Shown: positions 1 to 11,778 of the stretch, in pieces | Numbering within the stretch: position 1 is the stretch's first letter | Layout of the letters: every line of letters starts with the position of its first letter | Origin: Linnemannia hyalina | Lineage: Eukaryota > Mortierellomycota > Mortierellomycetes > Mortierellales > Mortierellaceae | DNA: 64,000 nt | Reading direction: 5' to 3' | NCBI GenBank assembly: GCA_019671135.1 | Contig: JAHRHY010000002.1 | Location: 3,673,501 to 3,737,500 of the forward strand | Program-made: the position numbers and the translations under genes | The notes under the pieces: model-generated | Databases searched by the model: none | What the model saw: only the letters and a program-made list of their open reading frames with translations | Told to the model about the DNA's origin: nothing

Positions 1-84
1 TTTATTATGGCTTCTCATCCTTCCATTCTTCCATTCTTCCATTCCTTCTCTCTTTCTCATCCCTATCGATCCTTTCTTCTTCGC

Positions 85-3000
85 ATGGACCTTGACCCCA
101 TCACCATGGAACTTCTTGACCCTGCCAGGCTAGCTAGTCTTGGCGCCTTGCATGCCCTCCCAGACTCACTCCTCGTCGAATGCATCCTGACCCTCGTTGG
201 CCCAAAGGTGGGTGAAACATACTACCACTTCGCGCTTTCACAGGCACATTTCCAGTTATTTAACCTAACGCACAACAATATGCAACTCTCTAGGACCTCT
301 TGTCGTTAGCATTGACATCTCGGTATCTGAACGCCTTTGCCAGGAACGACTATGTCTGGAAGCGATTGTTCTTTGACTGCCGAGACCGCAACTCAACCCG
401 CATTGTTTTCCGCGGCAGCTGGTTCCTCACATATCTTTTCCCCACTCCAGACCATAACGAGACATGCGCCAACTATCCCCTCGTCAAGCACCCTCTTCCT
501 GTCCAAGGTACTTTTCAACTATGTGGACTTCGAAGCAATTATTGACAGCGGTATGGGAAAGGGGGCTGAGTTTTGTTGGGCGTGATACTCAACTGTCATT
601 TGTGCATGTATATACTTTAGGCGTGAATTCGCCGTACCTAAGTCAACAATGGCACCGCGGCCATCTATTCCTAGGCTACTTCTACCCACCTCCACCTTTA
701 CCTCCAATCGACCCTGCCCCAACAGATCACCACTCGTCCCACCGTTCCTTTGCGCTCGAGAACTATGATGACCTCGACCAAGAGACATTTGACAGACGCT
801 ACCGATACCCTAATCGCCCACTTATGATCCAAAACTCGGGCGTTGAGCAATGGCCCGCCTGGGAGGGTTGGACTCTTGATACCCTTGCCGCCAAGGTATA
901 CATATTGGCCCATTTCAGTCTTTGTGTCAATTGCATTCTAGGGGGTGCTGTTTGAAGCCGTGCTGCTTCGCCACTGCAGGCAGCTGACTTGGAAAATTAA
1001 CATGCACGCTTTTTTTTTTCCCTTTTCTTGGCATTAGTATGGCGACACGCTGTTCCGGATCTCCAACATCGAGAGCGACAAGGAACCGAGTTTCAACATG
1101 AGGTTCGACGACTTTTTGCATTACATCCAGCACAACAATGATACAGATCCGCTCTATCTGTTTGACCCTTACTTTGCAGATAATGTTCCCGAGATGGACT
1201 CTGCCTATGAGGTACTTCGCGCTTCTTTCATACTTGGGATTGAAAAGGCTGGATTCTGGATGTTGCACCCACACTCATACTTTCGCGCCTTCGGGGTGCT
1301 TTATTTGAGAATAGGTGCCAAAGTACTTCGAGTTCGACTACTTCTCGTTGCTAGAGGGCGACATCCGTCCACCATACCGATGGCTGTTGGTCGGGCCGCA
1401 GCGAACAGGCGCCCCTTGGCACGTTGATCCATCCGGCACCTCTGGTATGTACCTCTCGTATTGTATGGCATTGACTATTGCATATCCTCTTAGCCTTGGC
1501 TTCAGCTTGCCCGCCTAACCGTCTGAAAATTTTCTTCGCGCTCTTTACGTAGCTTGGAACACGTTGCTGTCAGGCCACAAGCGTTGGGCATTGTAAGTCT
1601 CGCGCGGACACTGACACTCACTCCACCTCAGCAACCAGATTCAATTGAAGTATGAGGATTGACACCTACATACCGCTATATATCCATGTAAACCTTTTAG
1701 GTATCCTCCGCATATGATCCCTCCAGGCCACGATCCCACATCATCCGAGAGAATGACATCCGTGTCATGGTACCTGGACGTCTACCCAAACCTCCCACCA
1801 GAGTCACTACCCCTCGAAATCGTCCAGAATCCAGGGTAAGCAAAACATGACAGTTCAAAGCTTTGCGAGTTATGAATGACCTGCGACTCAAATTGCTAAA
1901 TCGATCATCGCTTTCTGTTGGACGTTAGACAAACGATTTATGTACCGTCGGGATGGTGGCATATGGTCATCAACATGGACGATACTGTGGCTGTGACGCA
2001 CAACTTTGCAGATGAGGCTAACCTCTTGCACGTCAAGTGGTCCCTGCTGAGCGAGTCGAAGGAGACCACTCAGGTACTCTTTCAGTCATTTGTTTCAAGC
2101 ACAATTGTTACCAATGCATTTCAATTCGAAAGGCGCGCTATTGACATACGCTTTTCTAACTATTCGCTTGCATAGCTGAAGAGATGGGAGTTGTTGGAGA
2201 AGGAGATTGGCAGCCGCAGACCAGACTTGATCCCAGCACTCTCATTTCGCCCTGACGAACTATTGATACCGGGACTTGCCGATAAAGAACCGCTGTTGCT
2301 TGATGTTGACTCGGCAGTTTCCTTGAGTACCTGGCGGTCCCGTGCTCAGGACGTTCTTCAGCGCGCTGGAATTGACGCCGACGTCAATGATATCAAGCCC
2401 GTTCTTGGCGGACGAAATATCGTAAGTTTTTTTTTAGGGTCGTTCATTCGTGAACTTGTAACTTGCAGAGGCCATTGATTCTATGAATATATTAACGAGA
2501 CAACTAATTCACCGTGCGACAATAGTGCTTCTTCGTAGAGGGCGCTTTTGTAAAGTTCTTCACACCTTACCAGGACGGCCTCCCATCCTTCCTCTCAGAA
2601 GTGGCCGCGAACCAACTCCTCATGGACGATAAATCTAGGGCCGGAAAACGCAAGCGCAATAGCAACGTCCCAACACTCTCATCACCCCGGATGCTGGGAC
2701 ACGGATACTATTCCGAGTCCTCTTCTTCTGAGGGTACTTCGCCAACAGAGGGGCAGGAAGGAGGGGCGGTTCAATGGCGTAGACCGTATATTATTACGAA
2801 GGCCGTGTCGGGCATGTCGCTGTCTCATGCGTTGGATTCTCTTCCGGACCAGCAGGTTGATGAAACCTTTGTGGCCTCGCTCATGGAGGGCCTTCAATGT
2901 GAGCTTTCTTATTTTTCGTATTAGTTGATATGAAAGCCAACCTAAAGTCTCCTCGTACTCAACCATGTCTCCCTTGTTCGATTAACCATAGATTACCATA

Positions 3001-4019
3001 CACTGAACCTGAAACCGCACACCATCTCACCCAAGATCCACGAAATCTCTCGCACCGCCATCCCACAACGCCTCAAATCCGCACACCTCAACCATGCACG
3101 CTGGAGACTCTTCCCAAAACACCTCCTCGACCAACTCCCAGACTACCTCCCCACCTCAGCCTCCCTTCTCTTCGACCCGCAAACCCGGGGCGATATTGTA
3201 GCGTCTCTGGTACACGGCGACGTGAACCCAAGCAATATCCTTGGTAATCAGTCCAAGCCGTCGTGGCTCGCCAATTTGATGCTCTCGTACGATGCACAAG
3301 AAACCCCCATCCACCTGGGAGAGGAGGACCTTATTTATGCCAGAGTTGCCACCTCTCTTTCTGTCGCTGGCGGTGACGTTCCCATCATCCCTCCCGCTGC
3401 TCAAGGACAAGATTCCACCGACGACAATATGAAGGCATTCGCTCTCGCGCTCGCAAACAATAACTTTGAATCCCACTTCTCTCACACCATCGTCGACGAC
3501 GACACAACCCCAACCTCCACCGACGCGACCACTCCCCTACCTGACACTACACCCCCTCCTCCTCCTCATCATCACCGTCCTGATATCCCAATCTCTACAG
3601 CCTCTCACCAACAAACAACTCCAACATTCAAACCAACAAACATGATCGACTATGGCGACGCGCTTTTAGAGTCCGACCCATTGATCGATTATGTATCCGT
3701 ATTCGTCACCATCCTCAACGGGCGACGAGATTCTTCAAACATCCTAGCAGTTCTTCTCGATTCTTGGAGGCGCCTTGCGCTCAAGACTCGTCAACAGCAG
3801 CAGCAGCGTCAGTCTGTTGCTGCTGCTGCGGATGATGCTGTGGGTGCAGGAGCAGGAGCAGGGTCGATCTCGTTGGCAAGGAGGTGCATGTGGCACGTCC
3901 TGTTGTGGCCAAGTGAGGGGCTGGCTTTGCACTTGACAAGATGTGTCCCCGTGATTGGAGAGATGGATACCTGGCAGGAGGTTGAACAAGCCCTCTTTGG
4001 ATGGTGGTCCTCCTTGTAG
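85..4019 (+). CDS. F-box / JmjC / APH-like kinase fusion protein
   Basis: Eleven exons fit one frame: about 85-207, 294-507, 621-895, 1038-1211, 1315-1444, 1553-1592, 1701-1835, 1929-2073, 2176-2421, 2526-2898 and 2992-4019, giving about 960 residues; an in-frame ATG at 7 would add 26. Domains in order: an F-box (LPDSLLVECILTLVGPK followed by DLLSLALTSRYLN, about residues 25-70); a JmjC/cupin domain with the iron ligands HxD in APWHVDPSG (about 298) and the distal His in PSGWWHMVI (about 375), plus KRWALYPP, which supplies a likely 2-oxoglutarate lysine; and a C-terminal aminoglycoside-phosphotransferase-like domain with HGDVNPSN (about 692) and IDYGDALLESDPLIDY, the catalytic and metal loops of that fold. 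A Ser/Pro-rich stretch and a poly-Gln run interrupt the kinase-like part. The order matches plant JMJ21-type proteins. Likely an SCF-associated 2OG-Fe(II) hydroxylase or demethylase; the substrate cannot be read from sequence. Confidence 0.85.
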
Positions 4020-4408
4020 AAGAAAGATACGAAAGATACGAAAGAAAATAAAAGGTCGTGGAAAAATAATGATATCCAATTGGAACGTATGCCTTTTTTC
4101 TTCGAGTTTCCTGAACTGATTCCTGCTGTCTTCAATGTTTTGACTTGCTTGCTTTCTGTCAAAGAACTCGACGATTTTTTAATTGAACAATGACGAAAAA
4201 AAAAAGAAGAGAGAGAAGGACTGGATCCTGAAGTCGCCAACAAAAGAAAGCTACATCCAGAAGCGCGCCCTGAAAAGAGAGAGGGTGGGAAGAAGAGGGG
4301 CGGAATAAACAACAACAGAGGCTGCACACTTAATTGACCTTTCCGCTCTATCATATCGCAACAAAAAAAGAAAAAACAGAGTGTCAGTCAACATTTAGAT
4401 TCACAACA
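4020..4408. other. Intergenic, convergent 3' ends
   Basis: The F-box/JmjC gene and VMA16 converge here. The stretch is A-rich with AAATAAAA-type signals just after 4040 and no supported reading frame. Probably 3' UTRs only. Confidence 0.6.
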
Positions 4409-5648
4409 TCACGAAGTGAAACACCCCTGGACAATCGCAAAAAAACGACAACGAAAAAGAGATACGTACGACCAAGAGACCGACGATGAGGCCAAAGAGA
4501 CCAATGATACTGCCAAAGATCTCAATGACGAGGACCTTGACAAACAACTGGCCGTCCTGAGCATCTGCCAAGGCGGCGCTGCTTCCGCTGATTCCGACCG
4601 TGACACCGCACACCAAGTTGCACAGTCCAGTCGTCAATCCTGCCCAGAACAACGCAAATCCTACATTTTCGTATTTCAGTTGTCAAAAGAGGTTAGATAT
4701 CATAACGCAAGAAGGAGTGAGAACGCGGTACAGCATGTGCTTCACAGCTGAAAAAGTCGTCGCTGGAGGAATCTGTAAGAAAAAAAACCCCACCCTTGTA
4801 GTAGGCCTCTGAGGAGGTGATGCTGGCGTCGTTTTTGCTGCTGAGCTTTGCGGTGAAGACGATGGCCATGATCAGACCGTAAATCGCAACAACCTCGCAG
4901 AAAATAATACTATCGCATGCCATTGAAGAGTAACAACGTGTGTGTGTCAGTAAGGTGTGGTCCATGCATGCCAATATTGCTGGTTACTACGCATAATAAG
5001 CTATGATATTTTTCTGTTGGTCCTGAGGTCACGACTCCAACAACATCAAAAAATAGGGTCAGGGGGAGTAGATATTGTCGTTTGTCCTGTCTCTCCTTTG
5101 TCCGACTGTGTTATGCGCCGCGTGATGGGCAGGGAGGTTTCTTTTGTCTGACTTTCATGTCAGTGTCCTGGGTTGGTTGGGTGCATACCTGATCAAGTTC
5201 TTGGTGACGATTCTTGGCGCATGCACTCCTGCTCCGACTAAACTTGCTCCAGTAATAAAGATTCCCCTAATCGCATCAACGCACACCATGCAAACACGCA
5301 AAGCAAACAAAAAAAGTCGTCAGTTCTCGTTGTCTCTATAACCTCACCTATGCTCTTCAACATACTGTTCACACACATTCAAATATATCCTTTGCCAAAT
5401 CCAATCAAAAGGAGAACTCACCAGGCGGCACCACCAACAGAGAGACCGACGCAGAGAGAGATACCGAGGAGGGACCACATATAGGGACTGACGCTGAGGA
5501 GGAACTCGCCAACTGCAAACTGCTCTCCTGATCCTGTCAACAGCATGTAGAGACCCACGAGGCCAAGACCGGTGATGGACACGTAGGGGAGGAGCGACGA
5601 GGCCGAGTATCCGCCACCGCCATTGTCGCGTGTAGAATAGACTCCCAT
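4409..5648 (-). CDS. VMA16: V-type H+-ATPase proteolipid subunit c''
   Basis: Five exons on the minus strand: 5648-5422, 5266-5189, 4909-4794, 4660-4470 and 4426-4409; 209 residues, the usual size for c''. This is the five-helix proteolipid of the V0 ring that carries protons across the vacuolar or Golgi membrane. Signature stretches are [29 protein letters not shown], then [18 protein letters not shown], whose Glu (about residue 107) is the conserved proton-carrying carboxylate, and later [16 protein letters not shown] with [18 protein letters not shown]. The first helix group ([17 protein letters not shown]) separates c'' from the shorter subunits c and c'. The last exon is only 18 nt (GCFTS, stop), chosen because it follows a GTACGT donor and an in-phase CAG acceptor. 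VMA21, the V0 assembly factor, is also in this window at about 40.6 kb. Confidence 0.93.
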
Positions 5649-6328
5649 TTAGTTATATCGTTTTTGTCGTGAAGAGGAGGGATTGTGTGTGTGAAGGAAG
5701 CTGTTGAAGGAGGACAGGGTGATTGGTGACGTCTCTTTTTTTTCTGGTGGAGTTGGGAAAGAAAGGAAAATAGGGATGTGGTCAGTGGGTGAATGAAGGG
5801 CGAGGGGAAAAACAGACTGAAGATCGAATGACAATGGCTGTTAAGGGAGAGATTAAGTTAAGAAGAAGTACAAAGGATAAAAGTGCGTCGGCTCCTTTAA
5901 ACTTACAGCGTTGGAGGAGGGAGTGAATGGGGATTGAAGGAGTTGAGAGGTGAGAAAAAGAGGGCGTTCAAGTCGAACGAATCAGCTGGACACAGTAAGG
6001 GTCAACCTTACACGTGACTGCTGGATCTTTTTTCGACTATGGCTGCTAGTATGATCGATAGCAAAAGAAAACGACGAGGGAAAGGACGATAATACGCGAG
6101 AAGTTTATTCTTTCGCTCCCTATCCACTACAAAAAAAAACCTCTACAGTAAAAAGGATCCATCGCTGATTCTAGCATTTGAACTGACAACAATCGTCTCT
6201 CGATCCATGACCCTCTCTGTTCCTGAGTTGTATTGACTGGTTGATGAATTGAGCTCCACGAAAAAAGAAAAAAAAAATATCCACTGAGGAAAAAAAGGGT
6301 AAAAAAGGACACAACTGGGTGTATGTGT
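5649..6328. promoter_or_regulatory. VMA16 upstream region with CACGTGA E-box
   Basis: This holds the VMA16 promoter and 5' UTR (minus strand) and the 3' UTR of the zeta-COP gene. A palindromic CACGTG core followed by A (6011-6017) sits about 365 bp upstream of the VMA16 start codon. No further gene is seen. Confidence 0.4.
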
Positions 6329-7130
6329 CTACTTGAGGAGTGCAGTTCCAAACTTCTCCTTGGCGGTCTGGTAGGCCTGGATCAAGGTCTGCTCAGACAG
6401 TGGCACATCTGACAAGTTCTCTCTTGGTTTTGAGACACGAGCAACAATCGCCGAAGGGTCCGTTTCCAGCACAATTCTATTCACATGAAAGAAATAAAAA
6501 GAGGCGGTCAGCTTTTGCACAAGCAACGATCCAAGGTATCCATGTACGATATGTGCGAGTGGTTCGACATGATCTTGAAATAAAGTGAGGAACGTACCCT
6601 TCATCTATCGTTTCGTCCAATGCCAAAACAACCAAGTCCAAGTTCTCCAAGATGACGCGCTTTGAGATTTGATGTCTAAGGGTCCAATTGAATACGATGT
6701 ATAGCAATGAATACGGGTTAGTTGCGGCTATCGCTTGACAAGTCAAATGATCGGTGGAGTTATGTAAGGCGAAAATGGCAGGGGAGTCTTTATATTGACC
6801 GAATTGACAACCAAATAGTTACCTGAGCAACATGGAGACGGCGTCGGAGAAGGCGTTGAGGATCACGAGGAGCATGGCCTCGTTCTCCTCGGGCATGCCG
6901 ACGATGTAGAAGAAGACGTCCTCGTGGAAACGGTAGAGGACAACCTGGTTGTCAAAGAGGAGAATCTCGCCATGGGGGGCACGCTTGGTCTTGTCGTAGA
7001 GACCCTTCTCGAAGGCCTTCTGGTCCTTGGGCGAAGAGTAGTCCTGGCCGAAGTACTTTGCAAGGACGCGTCCTCCTTCGCTGTCGAGCATCACAACAGC
7101 CTTGATGGTGTACAATGTAAGGTTGACCAT
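6329..7130 (-). CDS. RET3: Coatomer subunit zeta
   Basis: Three exons: 7130-6823, 6675-6598 and 6476-6329, coding 177 residues, the same length as animal COPZ1. Zeta-COP is the small longin-fold partner of gamma-COP in the COPI coat for Golgi-to-ER retrograde transport. The start MVNLTLYTIKAVVMLDSEGG, the middle KRAPHGEILLFDNQVVLYRF and the C-terminal part with LDETIDEGIVLETDPSAIV are family hallmarks. All three splice junctions restore conserved codons: LLR/HQISKRV and DEG/IVLETD. It lies tail to head upstream of VMA16 on the same strand and is divergent from the dysferlin-domain gene, with a 502-bp shared upstream region. Confidence 0.93.
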
Positions 7131-7632
7131 GGTGTTTTGTGTTTGTGTGGATCGATGTGTGGGAATGAGTTGTGTCCTGAAGTGTCCTTGTTGCTGTTGT
7201 GATGTGAGTGAGCTAGTGGGTGCTAATCCAGCGTCCTGTTGTATGTCAAGAGTCGATTGGCTTTGTTGGTGGTGATGAGAGAGAGAACCAAGAAGTAAGC
7301 TGTGTGGGAGTGAACAGATGATGATGGTCGTGGCAGTCAGACAGTCAAGGGGACTGCTTCAAGTTACACAGAGATAGTGCGCTCGTTTTGATGTATGGTT
7401 TGTGCCTGTGAAAGGGTGTATCGTGGCAATCAGTCTTCAGTTAAGGGCGATTTACTCCTATCGAATGCGCTCATTGCTTCAGCCAACAGGTCTGTCATGC
7501 TCTCTCTCTATCTTCTCCCTTTTTAAACGACGAAAGACACGGAAAAACGATGCTTCCTCATTCCTCTTCCTCCTCCTCTCATTCACCACTCCTTCACAAA
7601 TAAACTCACACGTACACCCACTGTAGCACACA
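7131..7632. promoter_or_regulatory. Divergent promoter region, RET3 / dysferlin-domain gene
   Basis: A 502-bp space between two divergent start codons. GTG/TGT-rich on the RET3 side; short pyrimidine tracts (CTCTCTCTATCTTCTCCC near 7500) precede the plus-strand gene. No clear TATA box or further gene. Confidence 0.4.
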
Positions 7633-9310
7633 ATGGACCCAAGAGTACCGCTAGATGTAGGAACAGGCGCAGGAACAGGCACAGCAAGAACAGACGAGCA
7701 GAGCAGCAGCAGTCCGAGAACCACCAACGTCCTCCAGCCTGAAGTTGCACGGCCCAACATGACTCCGTCAACCGACAAAATCCTTGCTCGTGAACCCTTG
7801 ACATCCGATGCCAGCACTGACAAAACCACAGATACAACATCCAGTGGGTTTGAACCAGGTTCAGTCCAATGGCTGTCCGAGGAGGAAGCCCGTAGGGAGA
7901 ACGAGCGTGCGGCCGAAAAGATCAAGCAAAAGCTGAAACCCCTCTCCAAACTCAATGCTGTCCGCAGAAATCTCACCCACTCGCCTCAACAGGATGAACA
8001 CCCTCCAGTCTTTTCTGGAAGCCCCACATTGTCAGCAGACACCCCAACAGATAGCCAGTCCTCAGATGTCACCGATGCCGCCACCACCACCAACGACCCT
8101 GCCGGGAAGAAGAGTCGGAGTGTGAGTCTTGCAGGAAGCGCGCTGGAAGCAAGGCAGAAGAAAAAGACTTCGAACCTGATTGATCTGGAACCAGCTCGCC
8201 TTGTGGACGCACAGACCGCGGCAGGCGACCGGAGATACTTTCAATGTCAAGGGGACCCAGAGCCTGAAGGAGATTTCGTCTACGACTTTTTGTATCAACA
8301 CCAACGAGGTGCCTTCTTTCTCGGTACTCCCAAGTTCAGCTCAAATACGTTGCTACCCGTCGACCCGGACGAGTGGACTGATCAAACGTTCCAAACATCT
8401 GCCATGGACACTTCCGACTATGAGTTACCTGATCCGAGCTGGGAGTGGGTCCACAAGAGTTGGCTGGTCGACATGACGGGAGATGTGGATGAGGATGGAT
8501 GGGAGTATGCTATGACCTTTCATGGATCACCCTGGCATGGCAACTATGAGGTCTTTCGGTCCTTTGCTCGCAGGCGACGCTGGCTAAGACTTCGCAAGCG
8601 AAAGGTGTGTATGCTGGACGCTATTCCTGGATGGCTCTGGCATTGCAATTGTGAGCATTTGGGCTTTATTGTATTGCTTTTGCTAATCGGCTGACCCACT
8701 CTTGTTTTATTGACAATATCAAAGGGCAAAGCGTTAGGAAAGCCAGACTCTCTACCAGAGAGAACCTATCCTCCATCGATTCTAGAGCTCTTGCAGAGTC
8801 AAGTGGATGCTTCAAATGCCTTACAACAGGATGCGACACCTTACTCTACAGTGGATAGAAGGGCAGGCAAGTCGACGAGCACAGGCAATGACAACCTGTC
8901 GCTTCCCCTCGCACCCGCCAAGCGCGTCGATCTATACCAGTCTTTGAAAAAGTCGCACTCGGATCGGGAGAAGCTGGCCCATGTAGCCCAGTATGTGGTG
9001 CGGCATCCAGGCGACTTTGATGACATGGAGAAGCGCCTGGACAAGTACCTCAACCTCTTTGACTATGAGACCTCTCGACGTGAGTTCATCTCCGTAAGTT
9101 ATCTCCTATCCATTGTCCTCTCGCCCTGATGTTGTATGAGCCTGGCTCGACGTACATGCTAACTTTTGAGTCATAAATGATGATTCTGGTTTAATCCTGA
9201 TGCATGAAATATAGATGTTGATGGCGTATGGACATGGCCAGAGTGAGGCGGCGAAGCAGGCGGCGAAGCACCTCCTGTTCTTTTCTGACCAGAAGATGCT
9301 TCAACGTTGA
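7633..9310 (+). CDS. Dysferlin/peroxin-domain protein (Spo73/Mug65/TECPR1-like)
   Basis: Three exons, 7633-8604, 8725-9093 and 9215-9310, give 478 residues. The first ~190 residues are Ser/Thr/Pro-rich and look disordered. A paired dysferlin-type domain follows: VYDFLYQHQRGAFFLGTPKF, then DPDEWTD (DysFN-like), then PSWEWVHKSWLVDMTGDVDE, GWEYAMTFHGSPWHGNY and RRRRWLRLRKRK (DysFC-like, about 266-324). The Trp/Arg stacking pairs typical of DysF domains are all present. In fungi such domains occur in Pex30-family ER/peroxisome proteins and in Spo73/Mug65. No transmembrane helices are visible, so it is closer to the soluble Spo73 or TECPR1 type. The C-terminus (EYAM to SEAAKQAAKHLLFFSD) is helical. 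The exact role is not readable. Confidence 0.75.
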
Positions 9311-9561
9311 GTCAATGACAAAGAAGACACACAACTCTGTCATTTTTCATTTCTGTCGATTTTGCTATGCAAAGGCAAAGGCGCGTCTCTGTCGATTTCA
9401 TTTCTTACACTCATTCCATTGTCAGATCACAGACATACATACACAAGCCACAATTAAAAAAAAAAAGTTGCCACCGGAAGGAAAGGATAAAAGGGACAGA
9501 AAGGACCCTCGCTGCATTTCAAACACATCTCTCACTCTTTTTAATCATTCACAAATCAACA

Positions 9562-11778
9562 ATGGAAGCCATTGAGCAACGCATCACAGAACAGGGCAAC
9601 AAGGTCCGTTCCCTCAAGTCTTCCAAGGCAGACAAGGACGTGATCACCGCAGAGGTCGCCATCCTTAACGCCCTCAAAGCCGAGCTCAAGGCCCTCTCTC
9701 TCTCTGACCCCGCCGCTGCCGCTGCTACTGCTGCCCCTGCTACTAAGCCCGCAAAGGGTGATGACAAGAAGGGCAAGGGCGCCTTCACCCTCAAGAACGC
9801 CAAGGTAACACTTCGACTATTTGTTAATGCCTTCTGTACTTTCAATGGTTGTAGCATAAAAGTAGAAATGTGTTGTATTATGGGTTGTGTGTGACTCACC
9901 CTTTTTTGAAATGTGTTATCTTTTTCTTTTTGTTGTGGGCATTCATACACCCTCCAATGCATTGACAACTAACCCACGACATGGTATACCCATGATATCT
10001 CCATTCAAATGACAATAGGGTACCAAGGATTACACTCCTCAAGAGATGGCTGTCAGGGAAAAGATCTTTTCGACCATCATCAAAGTCTTCAAGAAGCACG
10101 GAGGCACTACCATCGACACACCCGTCTTCGAGCTCAAGGAGATTCTCTCTGGAAAGTACGGCGAGGACAGCAAGTTGATCTACGATCTCGAGGACCAAGG
10201 AGGCGAAAAGTGCTCGCTTCGTTACGATTTGACTGTTCCTTTTGCCCGCTTCTTGGCCATGAACGGAAAGGAGTACCAGAACATCAAGCGCTACCACATC
10301 GCCAAGGTCTACCGTCGCGATCAGCCCGCCATGACCAAGGGCCGCATGAGAGAGTTCTACCAATGCGTACGTTTTAGCGTTGACCTTACTTGCCATTCCT
10401 TTTTGTTGCTTTTTTTTGTTCTGAAAGCGTACACGACATTAACGATATATTCCTCTTTAATTATCCTGAACACACAATAGGATTTCGATGTTGCTGGAAC
10501 ATACGACGCCATGATCCCCGATAGCGAGTGCTTGAGAGTGTTAGCCGAGTGCTTGACAGAGTTGGATTTGGGCGATTTCACGATCAAGCTGAACCACCGC
10601 AAGATTCTGGATGGTATCTTTGAGGTCTGCGGTGTCCCCGAGGACAAGATCCGCACCATCTCGTCTGCCGTCGATAAGCTAGACAAGCTCCCTTGGGCTG
10701 AGGTCCGCAAGGAGATGACCGAGGAGAAGGGTCTTGACCCCAAGGCTGCTGATCTTATCGGTGAATACGTCCAGTTGAAGGGTATGTCCGTTACTTTTAC
10801 ATGCTGTGGGTTGTGGATGAATGCTTCATATGGTAAATGTGTAGTATTAATCATATTTTGATGTTGTTACGCATGTTGTCCTTGAATAGGTGGCGCTGAG
10901 CTCTTGGAGCGCTTGTATGCCGATGCCAAGTTGGGCGCTAACACTCGTGCCAAGGAGGGTTTGGATGACATGACCCTTTTGTTCAAGTACCTGAACGTCC
11001 TCAACGTCACTCGCTACGTCTCCTTCGATCTCTCCCTTGCTCGTGGTCTTGACTACTACACCGGCTTGATCTACGAGGCCGTCTTGGAAGGCTCTGCTCC
11101 TCCCAGTATGTTTCTTTTTTCTCATTGAGATATGGCTAACTATCCATTTGCGAATTGAACTGTCGCTTCCCTGTAAACACTCACTAACTCGCCCTTACTT
11201 TCACCTCGCTCATGATAGCTTTGGCAAATGGAGAGAAGGCTCGTGCTACGGTCAAGAAGGGCACTGACGAGTTGGACGAGAGCACTGTCGGTGTTGGATC
11301 GATTGCTGCAGGAGGACGGTACGACAACCTTGTGGGCATGTTCTCTGGCACCAACAAGAAGGGCCAGCCCAACCTGCTCATCCCCTGTGTCGGTATCTCG
11401 ATCGGAGTCGAGCGTGTGTTCTCGATCCTGATGCAGAAGCAAAAGAAGGAGGATATCAAGAGTAACGAGGTCGAGGTCTACGTCGTTGGGTTGGGAGGTG
11501 TCTCTGTCGAGGAGAGGATGAAGATTTGTACTGAGCTTTGGGATGCCGGTATCAAGGCCGAGTTTGCTTACAAGCTGAAGCCCAGGACGCAGAACCAATG
11601 GGATGCCTGTGATCGTGACATGATTCCCTTTGCGGTCATTGTTGGAAACGATGAGATTGAGAAGGGACTTATCAAGATCAAGGATATGCGCTCCAAGGAT
11701 GAGTCCCAGAAGGGAGGAATCGAGTACCCCCGTACCCAGATGATTGCCGAGATCAAGAGCCGTCTTGCCCAGCTTTAG
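9562..11778 (+). CDS. HTS1: Histidyl-tRNA synthetase (possibly dual cytosolic/mitochondrial)
   Basis: Five exons: 9562-9804, 10019-10366, 10481-10781, 10890-11105 and 11219-11778; 555 residues. The class II synthetase charges tRNA-His. A WHEP-type helical hairpin ([21 protein letters not shown]) and an Ala/Pro/Lys linker precede the catalytic core. Motif 1 lies at [20 protein letters not shown], motif 2 at [16 protein letters not shown] and [20 protein letters not shown], and the two histidine motifs are [10 protein letters not shown] and [13 protein letters not shown]. The anticodon-binding domain runs from [12 protein letters not shown] to the end. Motif 3 is [11 protein letters not shown]. 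The frame stays open upstream to an ATG at 9367, giving a possible 65-residue basic extension. A TATA-like GGATAAAAGG (9485-9494) lies between the two ATGs, which fits two transcript classes. The stop of the upstream gene is only 57 bp before the distal ATG. Confidence 0.94.
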
